From positions 339,257 to 403,256 of the forward strand of contig NZ_JAHKRA010000001.1 of assembly GCF_019345525.1 (NCBI RefSeq): DNA of 64,000 nucleotides, read 5' to 3'. Within the stretch, counting starts at the first letter, position 1. Every line of letters starts with the position of its first letter. Below are positions 1-9,273 of the stretch, in pieces. The stretch comes from Flavobacterium sp. NKUCC04_CG (GTDB lineage: Bacteria; Bacteroidota; Bacteroidia; Flavobacteriales; Flavobacteriaceae). The translations under genes were made by a program, and so were the position numbers. The notes below the pieces were generated by a model. That model was not told the origin of the DNA. It saw nothing but the letters and a program-made list of their open reading frames with translations, and did no database searches.

Positions 1-7
1 CTTCCGC
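1..7 (-). tRNA. 5' end of a further tRNA, probably tRNA-Gly (cut by window edge)
   Basis: The first seven bases are the complement of the acceptor 5' strand GCGGAAG that begins both complete tRNA-Gly genes to the right. The spacer that follows (8-40) is nearly identical to the spacer between the two complete genes. The likeliest reading is a third copy of the same tandem gene, but only its 5' end is visible, so its anticodon cannot be read. Confidence 0.6.
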
Positions 8-40
8 AGGTGATGATCTTTTAAAACTTTCATCCAGTTT

Positions 41-116
<76 letters not shown>

Positions 117-150
117 AATATGATGATCTTTTAAAACTGTCATCCAGTTT

Positions 151-226
<76 letters not shown>

Positions 227-436
227 ATTAATGTGGGTGCAAATATAACGCTATTTTTGAATTTTAAACAAACCTTTTTAAAGATTTTTTTCAATTTCAG
301 ACAACATATCAAATTAACCTCTAAAAATCAATCCATTAAAAAAGTAAAAAAATAATCGAACGAAGCATAGGAACCCTTTTTACCCCAAACCGCAACAAAA
401 CTTCCACTAAATTAAGAAAACTTTAAGTTCGATTGG

Positions 437-471
437 TTTTGTTTTTACCGAACTAACTGTACTTTTGTACA
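437..471 (+). promoter_or_regulatory. Promoter with overlapping dyad for the RND efflux operon
   Basis: A flavobacterial-type promoter is visible: TTTTG at 437-441, an 18-bp spacer and TACTTTTG at 460-467. The -7 box lies inside an inverted repeat, TGTAC-TTTT-GTACA (458-471), 13 bp before the start codon of the GbsR/MarR gene. A dyad over the promoter core is a typical place for a MarR-type repressor to bind its own promoter; that role is inferred. Confidence 0.6.
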
Positions 472-483
472 AAATTTTGAAAG

Positions 484-957
484 ATGAAGCATGAAAAGGA
501 ATTAATAGAATTTTTCCAAGATTACTGCGCCCATCATGAAACCATGTATAATTATTCGCCTTTAACCGCAAAGATATATACATACCTGATGCTCAGCAGC
601 GATCGAGAGGGAATAACATTTGATGAGATCGTCGAAAAGTTAAACGCGAGTAAAAGCTCCGTTTCTAGCAGCTTAAATACCCTAGTTAATAATGCACATG
701 TCGAACATTTTAATAAAATCGATGAGCGCAAAAGATATTTCCGCGTTAATCCAGACTATTTAACCATACGTTTGAATACCATAAGAGATATACTTGCAAA
801 AGAAAAAAATCTGGCCTATCGCCTACAAGAATACAAAGCAACTAAAACGGCAGAAACCAAGCCATGTCAAATGAAAATGGGCATTTACATTGAGCACTTA
901 GAAAAAGCCACCCATGAATTAACCAATACTATTGAAAAATTAAAAAATTCAAATTAA
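484..957 (+). CDS. GbsR/MarR-family transcriptional regulator
   Basis: A 157-residue winged-helix DNA-binding protein. Residues about 20-95 carry the MarR/GbsR fold, with a recognition-helix region KLNASKSSVSSSLNTLV followed by a basic wing (DERKRYFRVN). The C-terminal 50 residues are a helical, probably dimerising, segment. It is the first gene of a transcription unit with an RND adaptor 16 bp downstream, an arrangement common for local repressors of efflux pumps. A dyad overlapping the promoter supports autoregulation. The ligand cannot be read from sequence. Family assignment is firm; repression of the pump is inferred. Confidence 0.85.
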   Translation: MKHEKELIEFFQDYCAHHETMYNYSPLTAKIYTYLMLSSDREGITFDEIVEKLNASKSSVSSSLNTLVNNAHVEHFNKIDERKRYFRVNPDYLTIRLNTIRDILAKEKNLAYRLQEYKATKTAETKPCQMKMGIYIEHLEKATHELTNTIEKLKNSN

Positions 958-973
958 CAATCATTATAACATT

Positions 974-2125
974 ATGAAACATTTGATCAACACGTTCCTA
1001 ATTACTGCAGTAGCCCTTACTGTTACCTCATGTAGCCAAAAGCAAGCGCAGCAGGGTCCTCCTTCAATGCCCTATGGAGTCGTTGATGTTCCGACAAGAA
1101 CAATAGTAGGATATCAATCATTTCCAGCCAATATTCAAGGGAAAATCAACAATAATGTCCGTGCAAAAATTTCGGGTTATATCCAAGAACTTTATGTAGA
1201 TGAAGGTCAGATTGTTACTAAAGGGCAACCTTTATTTAGATTGGAAACCAATACATTGAACCAATCTGCTAATGCAGCTAAATCAGGTATTCTTTCTGCT
1301 GAAGCAAGCGTTACTGCTGCACAAGTTGAAGTTAATAAGTTAATTCCCCTAGTGAATAAAAACATTATTAGCCCAGTTCAATTAGAAACAGCCAAAGCCA
1401 ACTTAGCTGTTGCAAAAAGTCAATTAGCCCAAGCTAAAGCGAATTATGGAGGTGTGGTTGCAGATATCGATTATTCGATTATCAAAAGCCCTGTTTCAGG
1501 AGTTGTCGGTAGCCTTCCTTTTAGATTAGGAAGTTTAGTAGGTCCATCGGATGCCGTTCCGCTAACCACCGTATCGGATATTAGTGAAGTATATGCTTAT
1601 TTCTCAATGAATGAAAAAGAATATTTCAACTTTTTAAATAGTACAGAAGGAAAAACGGTTAAGGAGAAATTAAATAATCTTCCTAAAGTAGATTTGGTTT
1701 TAGCCAATAACGAATTGTATAGTGAAAAAGGAAAAATCGAAGCAGCTACTGGACAGATTGACCCACAGACAGGTACTATACAATTTAGAGCTGTATTCTC
1801 AAATAAAGCAGGACTTTTAAACAATGGAAATAGCGGTTTTATTCGTATTCCAAAAACATATACCGATGTATTAGTAGTACCTGAATCAGCTACGTTTGAA
1901 CAACAAGGCTTGGTGTATGTTTATAAGGTTGAAAACGATACAGCATTATCTACTAAGATTACAGTTCACAATCGTGTAGACCGTATGGCTATAGTAGAAG
2001 ATGGATTGAAAAAAGGCGACAAAATTGTTGTATCTGGAATCGGTTCATTAAGAACCGGAACTGCGATAGTACCACAACCGGTTAGTTTTGACACGATCAT
2101 TAACTCCATTAAACCAAAATTCTAG
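974..2125 (+). CDS. RND efflux periplasmic adaptor (membrane fusion protein)
   Basis: A 383-residue lipoprotein with a signal peptide ending VTSCS, so Cys20 is the probable lipidated residue. The fold order fits AcrA/MexA adaptors: a first barrel-sandwich half at about 60-95 (VRAKISGYIQELYVDEGQ), an alpha-helical hairpin rich in Ala and Gln (about 97-160), the second lipoyl half (DYSIIKSPVSGVVG), then beta-barrel and membrane-proximal domains. It would bridge the inner-membrane pump and outer-membrane channel encoded next. Only three bases separate its stop from the permease start, so the two are surely cotranscribed. Confidence 0.93.
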   Translation: MKHLINTFLITAVALTVTSCSQKQAQQGPPSMPYGVVDVPTRTIVGYQSFPANIQGKINNNVRAKISGYIQELYVDEGQIVTKGQPLFRLETNTLNQSANAAKSGILSAEASVTAAQVEVNKLIPLVNKNIISPVQLETAKANLAVAKSQLAQAKANYGGVVADIDYSIIKSPVSGVVGSLPFRLGSLVGPSDAVPLTTVSDISEVYAYFSMNEKEYFNFLNSTEGKTVKEKLNNLPKVDLVLANNELYSEKGKIEAATGQIDPQTGTIQFRAVFSNKAGLLNNGNSGFIRIPKTYTDVLVVPESATFEQQGLVYVYKVENDTALSTKITVHNRVDRMAIVEDGLKKGDKIVVSGIGSLRTGTAIVPQPVSFDTIINSIKPKF

Positions 2126-2128
2126 AAA

Positions 2129-5100
2129 ATGCTTAAAACCTTTATAGAAAGACCTGTATTATCTACAGTAATTTCAATCATCATCGTAATACTTGGGGTA
2201 CTCGGATTAACAATCCTCCCAGTAACGCAATACCCCGACATTGCCCCACCAACTGTGCAAATTAACGCCAATTATCCTGGAGCCAATGCCGAGACGGTTA
2301 TGCAAAGTGTTATCATCCCTATTGAAGAACAGGTTAATGGGGTTGAGGGAATGGATTATATTACCTCAACAGCCAGTAACGACGGTAGTGTATCGATACA
2401 AGTTCTGTTTAAACAAGGAGTGGATCCGGATATCGCAGCTGTAAACGTTCAAAACAGGGTGTCCAGAGCAACGCCTTTGTTACCATCAGAGGTAACGCGT
2501 TCGGGAGTTACAACACAAAAGCAACAAACCAGTGCTTTGATGTTCGTATCCTTCTACTCTACTGACAAAGCCTATGACGCCACTTATATTCAAAACTACA
2601 TGAACATCAACGTAGTTCCTGAATTAAAGAGGGTTAGTGGTGTTGGAGATGCAACGATTTTTGGTGCGAGGAACTATTCAATGCGCGTTTGGTTGGATCC
2701 AACTAAAATGGCGAATTACGGATTGGTTCCCGCCGATATTAATGCTGCGCTAAACGAACAGAGTTTGGAAGCGGCTGCAGGTCAGTTGGGAGAAAACTCC
2801 GGTCAGGCCTTTCAGTATGTCATCAAATATAGCGGTAAATACAAAACCGAAAGTCAATACGAAGACATCGTCATTAAATCCTTAAATAACGGTCAGATTT
2901 TACGACTTAAAGATGTTGCTAAAATAGAATTAGGCGCACAATCTTATGCTGGTTCATCTGAGTTATCCGGTAATGATGCTATCGCCATGGCGATCTATCA
3001 AACCCCAGGATCTAATGCACAGGAAATTAATAAAAACTTAAAAATAGAACTCGAAAAAATCAGTAAATCATTGCCTAAAGGTGTTCATTATATGATCAAC
3101 TTTGATACCAATGAATTTTTAGATGCCTCTATCAGTAAAGTAGTAAGCACTTTAATTGAAGCTTTTATCTTGGTTTTTATCGTGGTTTATATCTTCTTAC
3201 AAGATTTTAGATCAACCTTAATTCCACTGATTGCCGTTCCGGTTTCTATTGTGGGTACGTTTTTCTTTTTAAATTTATTTGGATTCTCGTTAAACTTATT
3301 GACGTTGTTTGCCTTGGTACTTGCGATTGGAATTGTCGTCGATGATGCCATCGTCGTCGTCGAGGCAGTGCATGCCAAAATGGAAGAAACCAAACAAGAT
3401 GCCCGTACCGCTACACATGAAGCCATGGGAGAAATCTCTGGAGCTATTGTTTCGATTACCCTAGTGATGGCCGCCGTATTTATACCGGTAACGTTTATTA
3501 CAGGTCCTACAGGTGTTTTCTATAAACAGTTTGGTATTACGCTAATCGTAGCGATTATTATCTCGGCTGTAAACGCCTTGACTTTGAGTCCAGCACTTTG
3601 TGCTATGTTCTTAAAACAAGGGCACTCGAGTGATCATCAAAAAAGAAATTTTGTAAGTCGCTTCTTCTTTGCGTTTAACACGGCATTTACTTCGTTGACC
3701 AACAGATACGGGAATGGATTTAAATTCCTTTTAAAACACAAATGGATCACTTTCGCGATCTTAATAGCTTGTTTGGGTATAACATTTTACGCCAATAAAA
3801 CCATGCCTTCTGGGTTTGTACCTAACGAAGACCGTGGATTTATCTTAGCCAACGTAGAATTACCTGCTGGAGCATCTAGTGACCGTGTTTATGAATTACA
3901 AAAGAAATTCGAAAAAGCGGCTGCTCAAATTCCAGGTGTTGAAACCGTAACCGTTATTACAGGAAACAGTATCATTTCTGGTGCTGGATCTAACTACGGT
4001 ATGGGATTGATTAAAATGAAATCTTTTAAAGAGAGAAAGTCAAAAGAGATGGCTACCGACGTAGTAATTGGTAAGTTGTTTGGCTTAGCAGCTATGCAGT
4101 TTCCCGATGCGAAAATGATTTTCTTCCAACCACCGAGTATACCAGGTTTTGGTATGTCGTCTGGATTTGAGTTAAAATTATTAGACAAATCAGGAGGAAG
4201 CTTAAACGATTTCGACGTGATTGCCAAAAATTATTTGGGCGAATTGATGAAACGTCCAGAGATCATGTATGCTCAAACTTCGTTTAACACCAATTTCGCA
4301 CAATATGAAATTGACCTAAACATCCCAAGAGCCAAAGAATCTGGTGTTGCTGTTAGTGATATATTCTCCGCTTTACAAGGATATATTGGAGGTATTTACG
4401 CTGCCGATTTTACCCGTTTTGGAAAACAATACCGTGTAATGATTCAAGCATTGCCTGAGAGTAGAACTAATGTGAATAGCTTAAATGAAATTTTTGTACG
4501 CACCAGTAATGGAAACATGACACCTGTTACTCAGTTTGTCACTTTGAAACGCGTGTATGGACCACAGTCGGTAAACCGTTATAACTTGTTTACGTCTGCC
4601 AATATATCGGGAGCGCCAAATCCAGGATACAGTTCTGGAGATGCGATTCACGCTGTTCAAGAAGTTTCTAAAAACACCTTATCATCAAGTTACGGAGTAG
4701 ACTTTACCGGTTTGTCTCGTGAGGAGATCAACGCCGGTTCACAAACCATGTTGATTTTTATCTTGTGTATCGTGTTTGTTTACTTTATTCTTTCAGCTCA
4801 ATACGAAAGTTACTTATTGCCGTTTGCTATTATATTATCACTACCAACGGGTATTATGGGTGCATTTCTCGCTCAAAAACTCGCAGGATTAGAGAACAAT
4901 ATCTATTTCCAAATTGCACTGATCATGCTGGTCGGATTGCTTGCTAAAAACGCGATTCTTATTGTGGAGTTTGCGGTTCAAAGACGTCGACATGGAGAAA
5001 CTATTGCAGAATCTGCTATTAATGGTGCCAAAGCGCGTTTACGTCCAATTTTGATGACTTCGTTTGCCTTTATCCTCGGTTTGATGCCATTGGTACTCGC

Positions 5101-5266
5101 TTCTGGAGTTGGAGCAAGTGGTAACCGCTCTATCGGAACTGGTGCTGTTTTCGGATTGTTAATCGGTACTATATTAGGGGTTTTTGTTATCCCAGTACTT
5201 TATGTAATATTCCAATGGCTTCAAGAAAAAGTTAAACCTATGAAATTTGAAGAAAAACATAATTAG
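2129..5266 (+). CDS. RND multidrug efflux permease (HAE1/AcrB type)
   Basis: A 1045-residue inner-membrane proton-driven pump, the usual length for AcrB-like transporters. It starts with the typical MLKTFIERPVLSTV helix and has two large periplasmic loops and two six-helix bundles. The TM4 proton-relay motif GIVVDDAIVVVEAV with two adjacent aspartates is present near residue 400. Residues LVGLLAKNAILIVEFA near 940 form TM10 with its lysine. It works with the adaptor upstream and the outer-membrane factor downstream. Substrates are probably hydrophobic drugs or detergents by family, but this cannot be read here. Confidence 0.95.
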   Translation: MLKTFIERPVLSTVISIIIVILGVLGLTILPVTQYPDIAPPTVQINANYPGANAETVMQSVIIPIEEQVNGVEGMDYITSTASNDGSVSIQVLFKQGVDPDIAAVNVQNRVSRATPLLPSEVTRSGVTTQKQQTSALMFVSFYSTDKAYDATYIQNYMNINVVPELKRVSGVGDATIFGARNYSMRVWLDPTKMANYGLVPADINAALNEQSLEAAAGQLGENSGQAFQYVIKYSGKYKTESQYEDIVIKSLNNGQILRLKDVAKIELGAQSYAGSSELSGNDAIAMAIYQTPGSNAQEINKNLKIELEKISKSLPKGVHYMINFDTNEFLDASISKVVSTLIEAFILVFIVVYIFLQDFRSTLIPLIAVPVSIVGTFFFLNLFGFSLNLLTLFALVLAIGIVVDDAIVVVEAVHAKMEETKQDARTATHEAMGEISGAIVSITLVMAAVFIPVTFITGPTGVFYKQFGITLIVAIIISAVNALTLSPALCAMFLKQGHSSDHQKRNFVSRFFFAFNTAFTSLTNRYGNGFKFLLKHKWITFAILIACLGITFYANKTMPSGFVPNEDRGFILANVELPAGASSDRVYELQKKFEKAAAQIPGVETVTVITGNSIISGAGSNYGMGLIKMKSFKERKSKEMATDVVIGKLFGLAAMQFPDAKMIFFQPPSIPGFGMSSGFELKLLDKSGGSLNDFDVIAKNYLGELMKRPEIMYAQTSFNTNFAQYEIDLNIPRAKESGVAVSDIFSALQGYIGGIYAADFTRFGKQYRVMIQALPESRTNVNSLNEIFVRTSNGNMTPVTQFVTLKRVYGPQSVNRYNLFTSANISGAPNPGYSSGDAIHAVQEVSKNTLSSSYGVDFTGLSREEINAGSQTMLIFILCIVFVYFILSAQYESYLLPFAIILSLPTGIMGAFLAQKLAGLENNIYFQIALIMLVGLLAKNAILIVEFAVQRRRHGETIAESAINGAKARLRPILMTSFAFILGLMPLVLASGVGASGNRSIGTGAVFGLLIGTILGVFVIPVLYVIFQWLQEKVKPMKFEEKHN

Positions 5267-5276
5267 TGAATTCAAA

Positions 5277-6689
5277 ATGAGAAAAAACACTTTATATAGA
5301 ATCATCCCTGTAGCCATCGTTGCCCTTAGTGTCCAATCGTGTTTTGTAGCCAAAACCTACGAGCGACCTGAAGTGATTAACGAGCAAAATTACAGAACAG
5401 ATCGTCTCAACTCAGACAGTCTTTCCATGGCCAATGTGCCGTGGAAGGATTTGTTTAGCGACCCTATATTAATTCAATATATTGATAAAGGTCTTGATAC
5501 AAACTTAGACATTCGTGTGGCCATGCAAAACATCGAAGCCGCCAATGCCTATTTTAAACAAGGAAAAATGGGGTATTTACCTACTTTAAACTTAGGAGCC
5601 AACTATACCCACTCTGTTCCTTCAAAAAACACCCAATTGGGTGCCTTGTTTTCCAACGGTGACCGAGTAAAAGTAGACCAATATGATATCACAGGAAATT
5701 TTTCTTGGGAAGCTGATATTTGGGGAAAAATAAGAAGTAATAAAAGAGCCTTTGGCGCGAGTTATCTACAGACCGTAGCGGCTCATCAAGCGGTAAAAAC
5801 GCAGTTAATCGCTACTATTGCTTCTACTTATTACCAATTATTATCTCTTGACGAACAGCAACGCATCACTAAGGAAACCATTTTAAACAGAGAGAAAAGT
5901 TTAGAAACCATTATTGCTTTAAAAGAAGCTGGACAAGTGACTGAAGTGGCTGTTAAACAAAACGAAGCGCTATTACTCAATACAAGATCACAATTGTTAG
6001 ACATCAACAACAACATCAAGTTGATGGAAAACACTTTTAGTATTTTATTGGCTGACAATCCAGAAAGCATCAAGCGTTCTACTTTGGCCGAACAAAAATT
6101 AAATAGCGATTTGACTGTTGGAGTTCCAATGCAACTATTGAGTAATCGTCCGGATGTTCTAGCAGCAGAATACGGATTGATGAATGCCTTTGAAATGACC
6201 AATGTTGCGCGTAGTAATTTCTACCCTTCTTTTAAATTAACCGCTACTGGTGGTTTGCAAAGTATTAAATTTGATGAATTGTTCAACACCAATTCTCTAT
6301 TTGCTAATATCATAGGAGGACTAACTCAACCGTTGATCAATGGAAGACAAATCCGCACCCAACACCAAGTGAGTCAAGCCAATCAAGAAATCGCATTTTT
6401 GAATTATAAAAAAGCCATGCTAAATGCCAGTAAAGAAGTTTCTGACGCACTTTACACATATCAAGCCATGGATGAGAAAATTGGTTTAAAAACGAAAGAA
6501 GTGGAAGCTTATAGTCTAGCAGCTGAATATTCAGAAGAATTGCAAAACAACGGTATGGCGAATTATTTAGAAGTTTTGACCGCTAAAGAAAATACTTTAG
6601 CTGCACAACTCAATTTAATCAATACGCAATTTAGCAAATTGAATGCTATAGTACAATTATACAAAGCAGTAGGTGGTGGAGTAAAATAA
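5277..6689 (+). CDS. TolC-family outer-membrane efflux lipoprotein (OMF)
   Basis: A 470-residue OprM/TolC-like outer-membrane channel completing the tripartite pump. The N-terminus is a lipoprotein signal (VALSVQSCF), and the mature protein contains two long helical OEP repeats with NTQLGALF-type hairpins and the LSNRPDVLAAE motif. An in-frame TTG at 5247 would extend the protein, but it lies inside the permease gene and would bury the signal peptide, so the ATG at 5277, 10 bp after the permease stop, is preferred. A strong terminator follows. Confidence 0.93.
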   Translation: MRKNTLYRIIPVAIVALSVQSCFVAKTYERPEVINEQNYRTDRLNSDSLSMANVPWKDLFSDPILIQYIDKGLDTNLDIRVAMQNIEAANAYFKQGKMGYLPTLNLGANYTHSVPSKNTQLGALFSNGDRVKVDQYDITGNFSWEADIWGKIRSNKRAFGASYLQTVAAHQAVKTQLIATIASTYYQLLSLDEQQRITKETILNREKSLETIIALKEAGQVTEVAVKQNEALLLNTRSQLLDINNNIKLMENTFSILLADNPESIKRSTLAEQKLNSDLTVGVPMQLLSNRPDVLAAEYGLMNAFEMTNVARSNFYPSFKLTATGGLQSIKFDELFNTNSLFANIIGGLTQPLINGRQIRTQHQVSQANQEIAFLNYKKAMLNASKEVSDALYTYQAMDEKIGLKTKEVEAYSLAAEYSEELQNNGMANYLEVLTAKENTLAAQLNLINTQFSKLNAIVQLYKAVGGGVK

Positions 6690-6714
6690 TTCCACTTATA
6701 TACTATCAATAATC

Positions 6715-6750
6715 GAGCGGTTTGATCTAATCAAACCGCTCTTTTTTTTT
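6715..6750 (+). terminator. Rho-independent terminator of the RND operon
   Basis: A perfect 12-bp stem, GAGCGGTTTGAT with ATCAAACCGCTC, encloses the three-base loop CTA and is followed by nine T. It lies 26 bp after the OMF stop. Confidence 0.93.
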
Positions 6751-6765
6751 ATCTTTATAAAAAAA

Positions 6766-7392
6766 ATGTTTGCCAAAATCCCTTTTTTAGTACCGATACT
6801 ATTCCCCAAACAATTGTGGGCAGTAGCCAATACGGATAAAAAAATCTACCTTACTTTCGATGACGGCCCTATACCCGAAGTTACAGAATGGGTCTTAGAG
6901 CTGCTTGCATTATATCAGATCAAAGCAACGTTTTTTTGCATAGGGGATAACATTCGCAAGCATCCCAATATTTTCAAAAAAGTCATTCATGCCGGTCACC
7001 AAATTGGCAATCACACCGATCATCATGTCAACGGTTGGAAAACGGAAACATCAATATATATTGAAGAGGTTGTACAATGCACAAAAAAAATAGAGAAACA
7101 CACGAAAGTTTCGCAGCACTTATTTAGACCCCCGTATGGAAAGATAAAAGCTTCCCAAGCTAAAATCTTGCTACAAAAAAAATATAAAATAGTTATGTGG
7201 ACGGTGTTGAGTAAAGATTATGACGCCAAAACGTCTCCGGAACAGTGTTTACAGAACGTAGTAAAGCACACCCGATCAGGTAGTATTATATTGTTCCACG
7301 ACAGCTGGAAAGCATCGGGAAATTTAAAATTTGCCTTGCCCAAGGCTATTGAGTATCTCCTAAAGGAAGGCTATCAATTTGAGCTATTATAA
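6766..7392 (+). CDS. Polysaccharide deacetylase family protein (NodB homology domain)
   Basis: A 208-residue carbohydrate esterase family 4 protein. Visible motifs are TFDDGP (catalytic Asp and metal Asp, about residue 31), HTDHH (metal His pair, about 85-89), RPPYG (about 124-128) and ILFHDS near the C-terminus. These are the metal-binding and catalytic motifs of peptidoglycan or chitooligosaccharide N-deacetylases. There is a hydrophobic N-terminal stretch but no clear cleavage site, so its cellular location is uncertain. It begins 15 bp after a terminator and converges with the thioredoxin-like gene, overlapping it by six bases. Confidence 0.9.
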   Translation: MFAKIPFLVPILFPKQLWAVANTDKKIYLTFDDGPIPEVTEWVLELLALYQIKATFFCIGDNIRKHPNIFKKVIHAGHQIGNHTDHHVNGWKTETSIYIEEVVQCTKKIEKHTKVSQHLFRPPYGKIKASQAKILLQKKYKIVMWTVLSKDYDAKTSPEQCLQNVVKHTRSGSIILFHDSWKASGNLKFALPKAIEYLLKEGYQFELL

Positions 7393-7680
7393 GGCTTTAG
7401 AAATGGTAATTAAGGCATTAGCCTCTATAGTTCCCGTTTGCCTCCATACCATTGCCCCATTGCGATAAATCATCATCGTAGGTACATTTTTGATACGTAA
7501 GGCATCCGATAAATCCTTATTTTTCTCCACGTCTATTTTAATAACGCGCAATTGGTCGCCCATAGCCGCAGCCACATCATGAATCACGGGTTGCATCGAT
7601 TTGGAACTTTCGTTCCACTGTGCGTAAAAATAAATTAGAACGGGTACATTAGCACTAATTAATTCTCCAAATTTTGACAT
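7387..7680 (-). CDS. Thioredoxin-like protein lacking the active-site cysteines
   Basis: A 97-residue single-domain protein with the thioredoxin beta-alpha-beta pattern: PVLIYFYAQW near residues 13-22, VIKIDVEKN near 46-54, and the cis-proline segment IKNVPTMMIYRNG near 63-75. The redox site WCGPC is replaced by WNESS and the protein contains no cysteine, so it cannot act as a dithiol reductase. A binding or chaperone-like role is possible but unknown. It has no signal peptide and is probably cytoplasmic. Its 3' end overlaps the convergent deacetylase gene. Confidence 0.85.
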   Translation of the reverse strand: MSKFGELISANVPVLIYFYAQWNESSKSMQPVIHDVAAAMGDQLRVIKIDVEKNKDLSDALRIKNVPTMMIYRNGAMVWRQTGTIEANALITISKAL

Positions 7681-7756
7681 AAACAGTTATTTAGCTTATT
7701 AAACATAGCAATTCCGTAGGCACTCTAAACAAAAATACGATTTTTTGGGAATTGAA

Positions 7757-8983
7757 CTAGTTTTTTCTGCGTTTAAGTTCAAAAACTGTAATCTCGGGCC
7801 AGATCCCTACTCGACCCGGATAAGCATGGTATCCAAAACCTCTATTTACATATAAATAACGACCTGCAGTTTTATATAATCCAGCCCATTGTTTATAGAC
7901 ATACTGTATAGGACTCCACTTTATTATTCCCGGGATTTCGATACCAAATTGCGCACCGTGCGTATGTCCCGCTAGCATCAATTGCACGTTTTTAGGATGG
8001 CTTACTACTTCCGCATCCCAATGCGAAGGATCATGAGATAATAAGATCTTAAAATCTTCAGCAGCAACACCAGAGGTTGCCTTATTTAGATCACCGACTT
8101 TTTTAAATTTAACACCCCAATTTTCAACTCCTACAATGGCTATACGTTGTCCTTCCTTTTCAATCCACATCTTTTCATTCAACAATAAACTGAAACCCAT
8201 CTTCGGGTGCAAATCTTTTATTTCCTTAAAATTGTTTTCTTTTTGAGCCGCCGTATCCCATTCTACATATTCGCCATAATCGTGATTCCCCAATACGGAA
8301 AACTTACCGTATTTATGCTCTCGAATTCCTTGAAAGGTTGCTAACCAAGGATCCATTTCATTAGCCAAGCTATTAACTAAATCTCCAGTAAACAACAACA
8401 AATCGGACTCTTGATCATTAATTACATCTATGGCGTGTTGAATTTTTTCCTTGTCGTCAAAACTACCACAGTGAATATCCGAAATGTGCGTAAAGGTAAA
8501 TCCGTCAAAAGCTTCAGGTAAATCGTCAAAAAAGACCGTTTGTTTAATCACTCTAAATTTGTATCTACCTACAGCTATACCATGAATGATGGATAAAAAG
8601 GGAATCGCCGCTACTCCTAAAGCTACTTGTGTTACGAATTTCCTTCTTTCAGGTAGAAATTCACCCTCAATTTGAGCTGCTGACACAAAATAATTACAAA
8701 CTCCAATGATTAATCGCGCGGCATCTTCTACGAATAAAAAAATGGTAATAACCAATTTGGGCATATACAGTAATAAGACCAAAGCAATAGCCATCATCAA
8801 GGTTTTATTTTGGCCGACCGATCGATCAAAACTCAAAAAACCATAAGCAATCATCCCGATGGCCACTAAAGTAAACAAAGCATAGGCAATAATTATCCAT
8901 CGATTCTTCGTCAGATTACTTAAGGCTTGGTAGGAATAAAATTCTAAAAGGACAAGAAACAATATAAGGATAATCCAACGCAT
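7757..8983 (-). CDS. Membrane-anchored metallophosphoesterase (YaeI/YkuE type)
   Basis: A 408-residue protein. The first 140 residues contain four or five hydrophobic helices. A calcineurin-type phosphoesterase domain follows with all its metal-binding motifs: HISDIHCGS (about 166), FTGDLVN (about 199), LGNHDYGEY (about 232), SHDPSHW and LAGHTHGAQFG. Homologues such as YkuE and YaeI act on phosphodiester or phosphomonoester bonds in the envelope, including UDP-sugar derivatives. The substrate here is unknown. It is transcribed away from polA. Confidence 0.88.
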   Translation of the reverse strand: MRWIILILFLVLLEFYSYQALSNLTKNRWIIIAYALFTLVAIGMIAYGFLSFDRSVGQNKTLMMAIALVLLLYMPKLVITIFLFVEDAARLIIGVCNYFVSAAQIEGEFLPERRKFVTQVALGVAAIPFLSIIHGIAVGRYKFRVIKQTVFFDDLPEAFDGFTFTHISDIHCGSFDDKEKIQHAIDVINDQESDLLLFTGDLVNSLANEMDPWLATFQGIREHKYGKFSVLGNHDYGEYVEWDTAAQKENNFKEIKDLHPKMGFSLLLNEKMWIEKEGQRIAIVGVENWGVKFKKVGDLNKATSGVAAEDFKILLSHDPSHWDAEVVSHPKNVQLMLAGHTHGAQFGIEIPGIIKWSPIQYVYKQWAGLYKTAGRYLYVNRGFGYHAYPGRVGIWPEITVFELKRRKN

Positions 8984-9273
8984 AAATATCGAATAAAGAT
9001 AAGCTTACAAAAATACTCGTTTAAAAACACTCCATACAGTATTTAACATTAATTATCACTCTTTAAGACCGTTGTTTGAAGTAGTTTATCAGTATTTTTT
9101 GATATAACCCCAAGCAATAGCAACACATTTTGCGAATTTTCGTTCTATAAACACTATAAATCCACACGACATCTAGCCGATGCAATCGCTTTGATGTTTC
9201 CCAAAAAGGTCATCGTCGTTTGCTTTTAAGTTTGTATTTTTGAAAAATAATATAACAAAACCCTTTTTAGGTT

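Noticed and set aside
5831..6202. 123-codon frame antisense to the OMF gene
   Set aside because: Fully inside a well-supported gene and without recognisable motif; a shadow frame.
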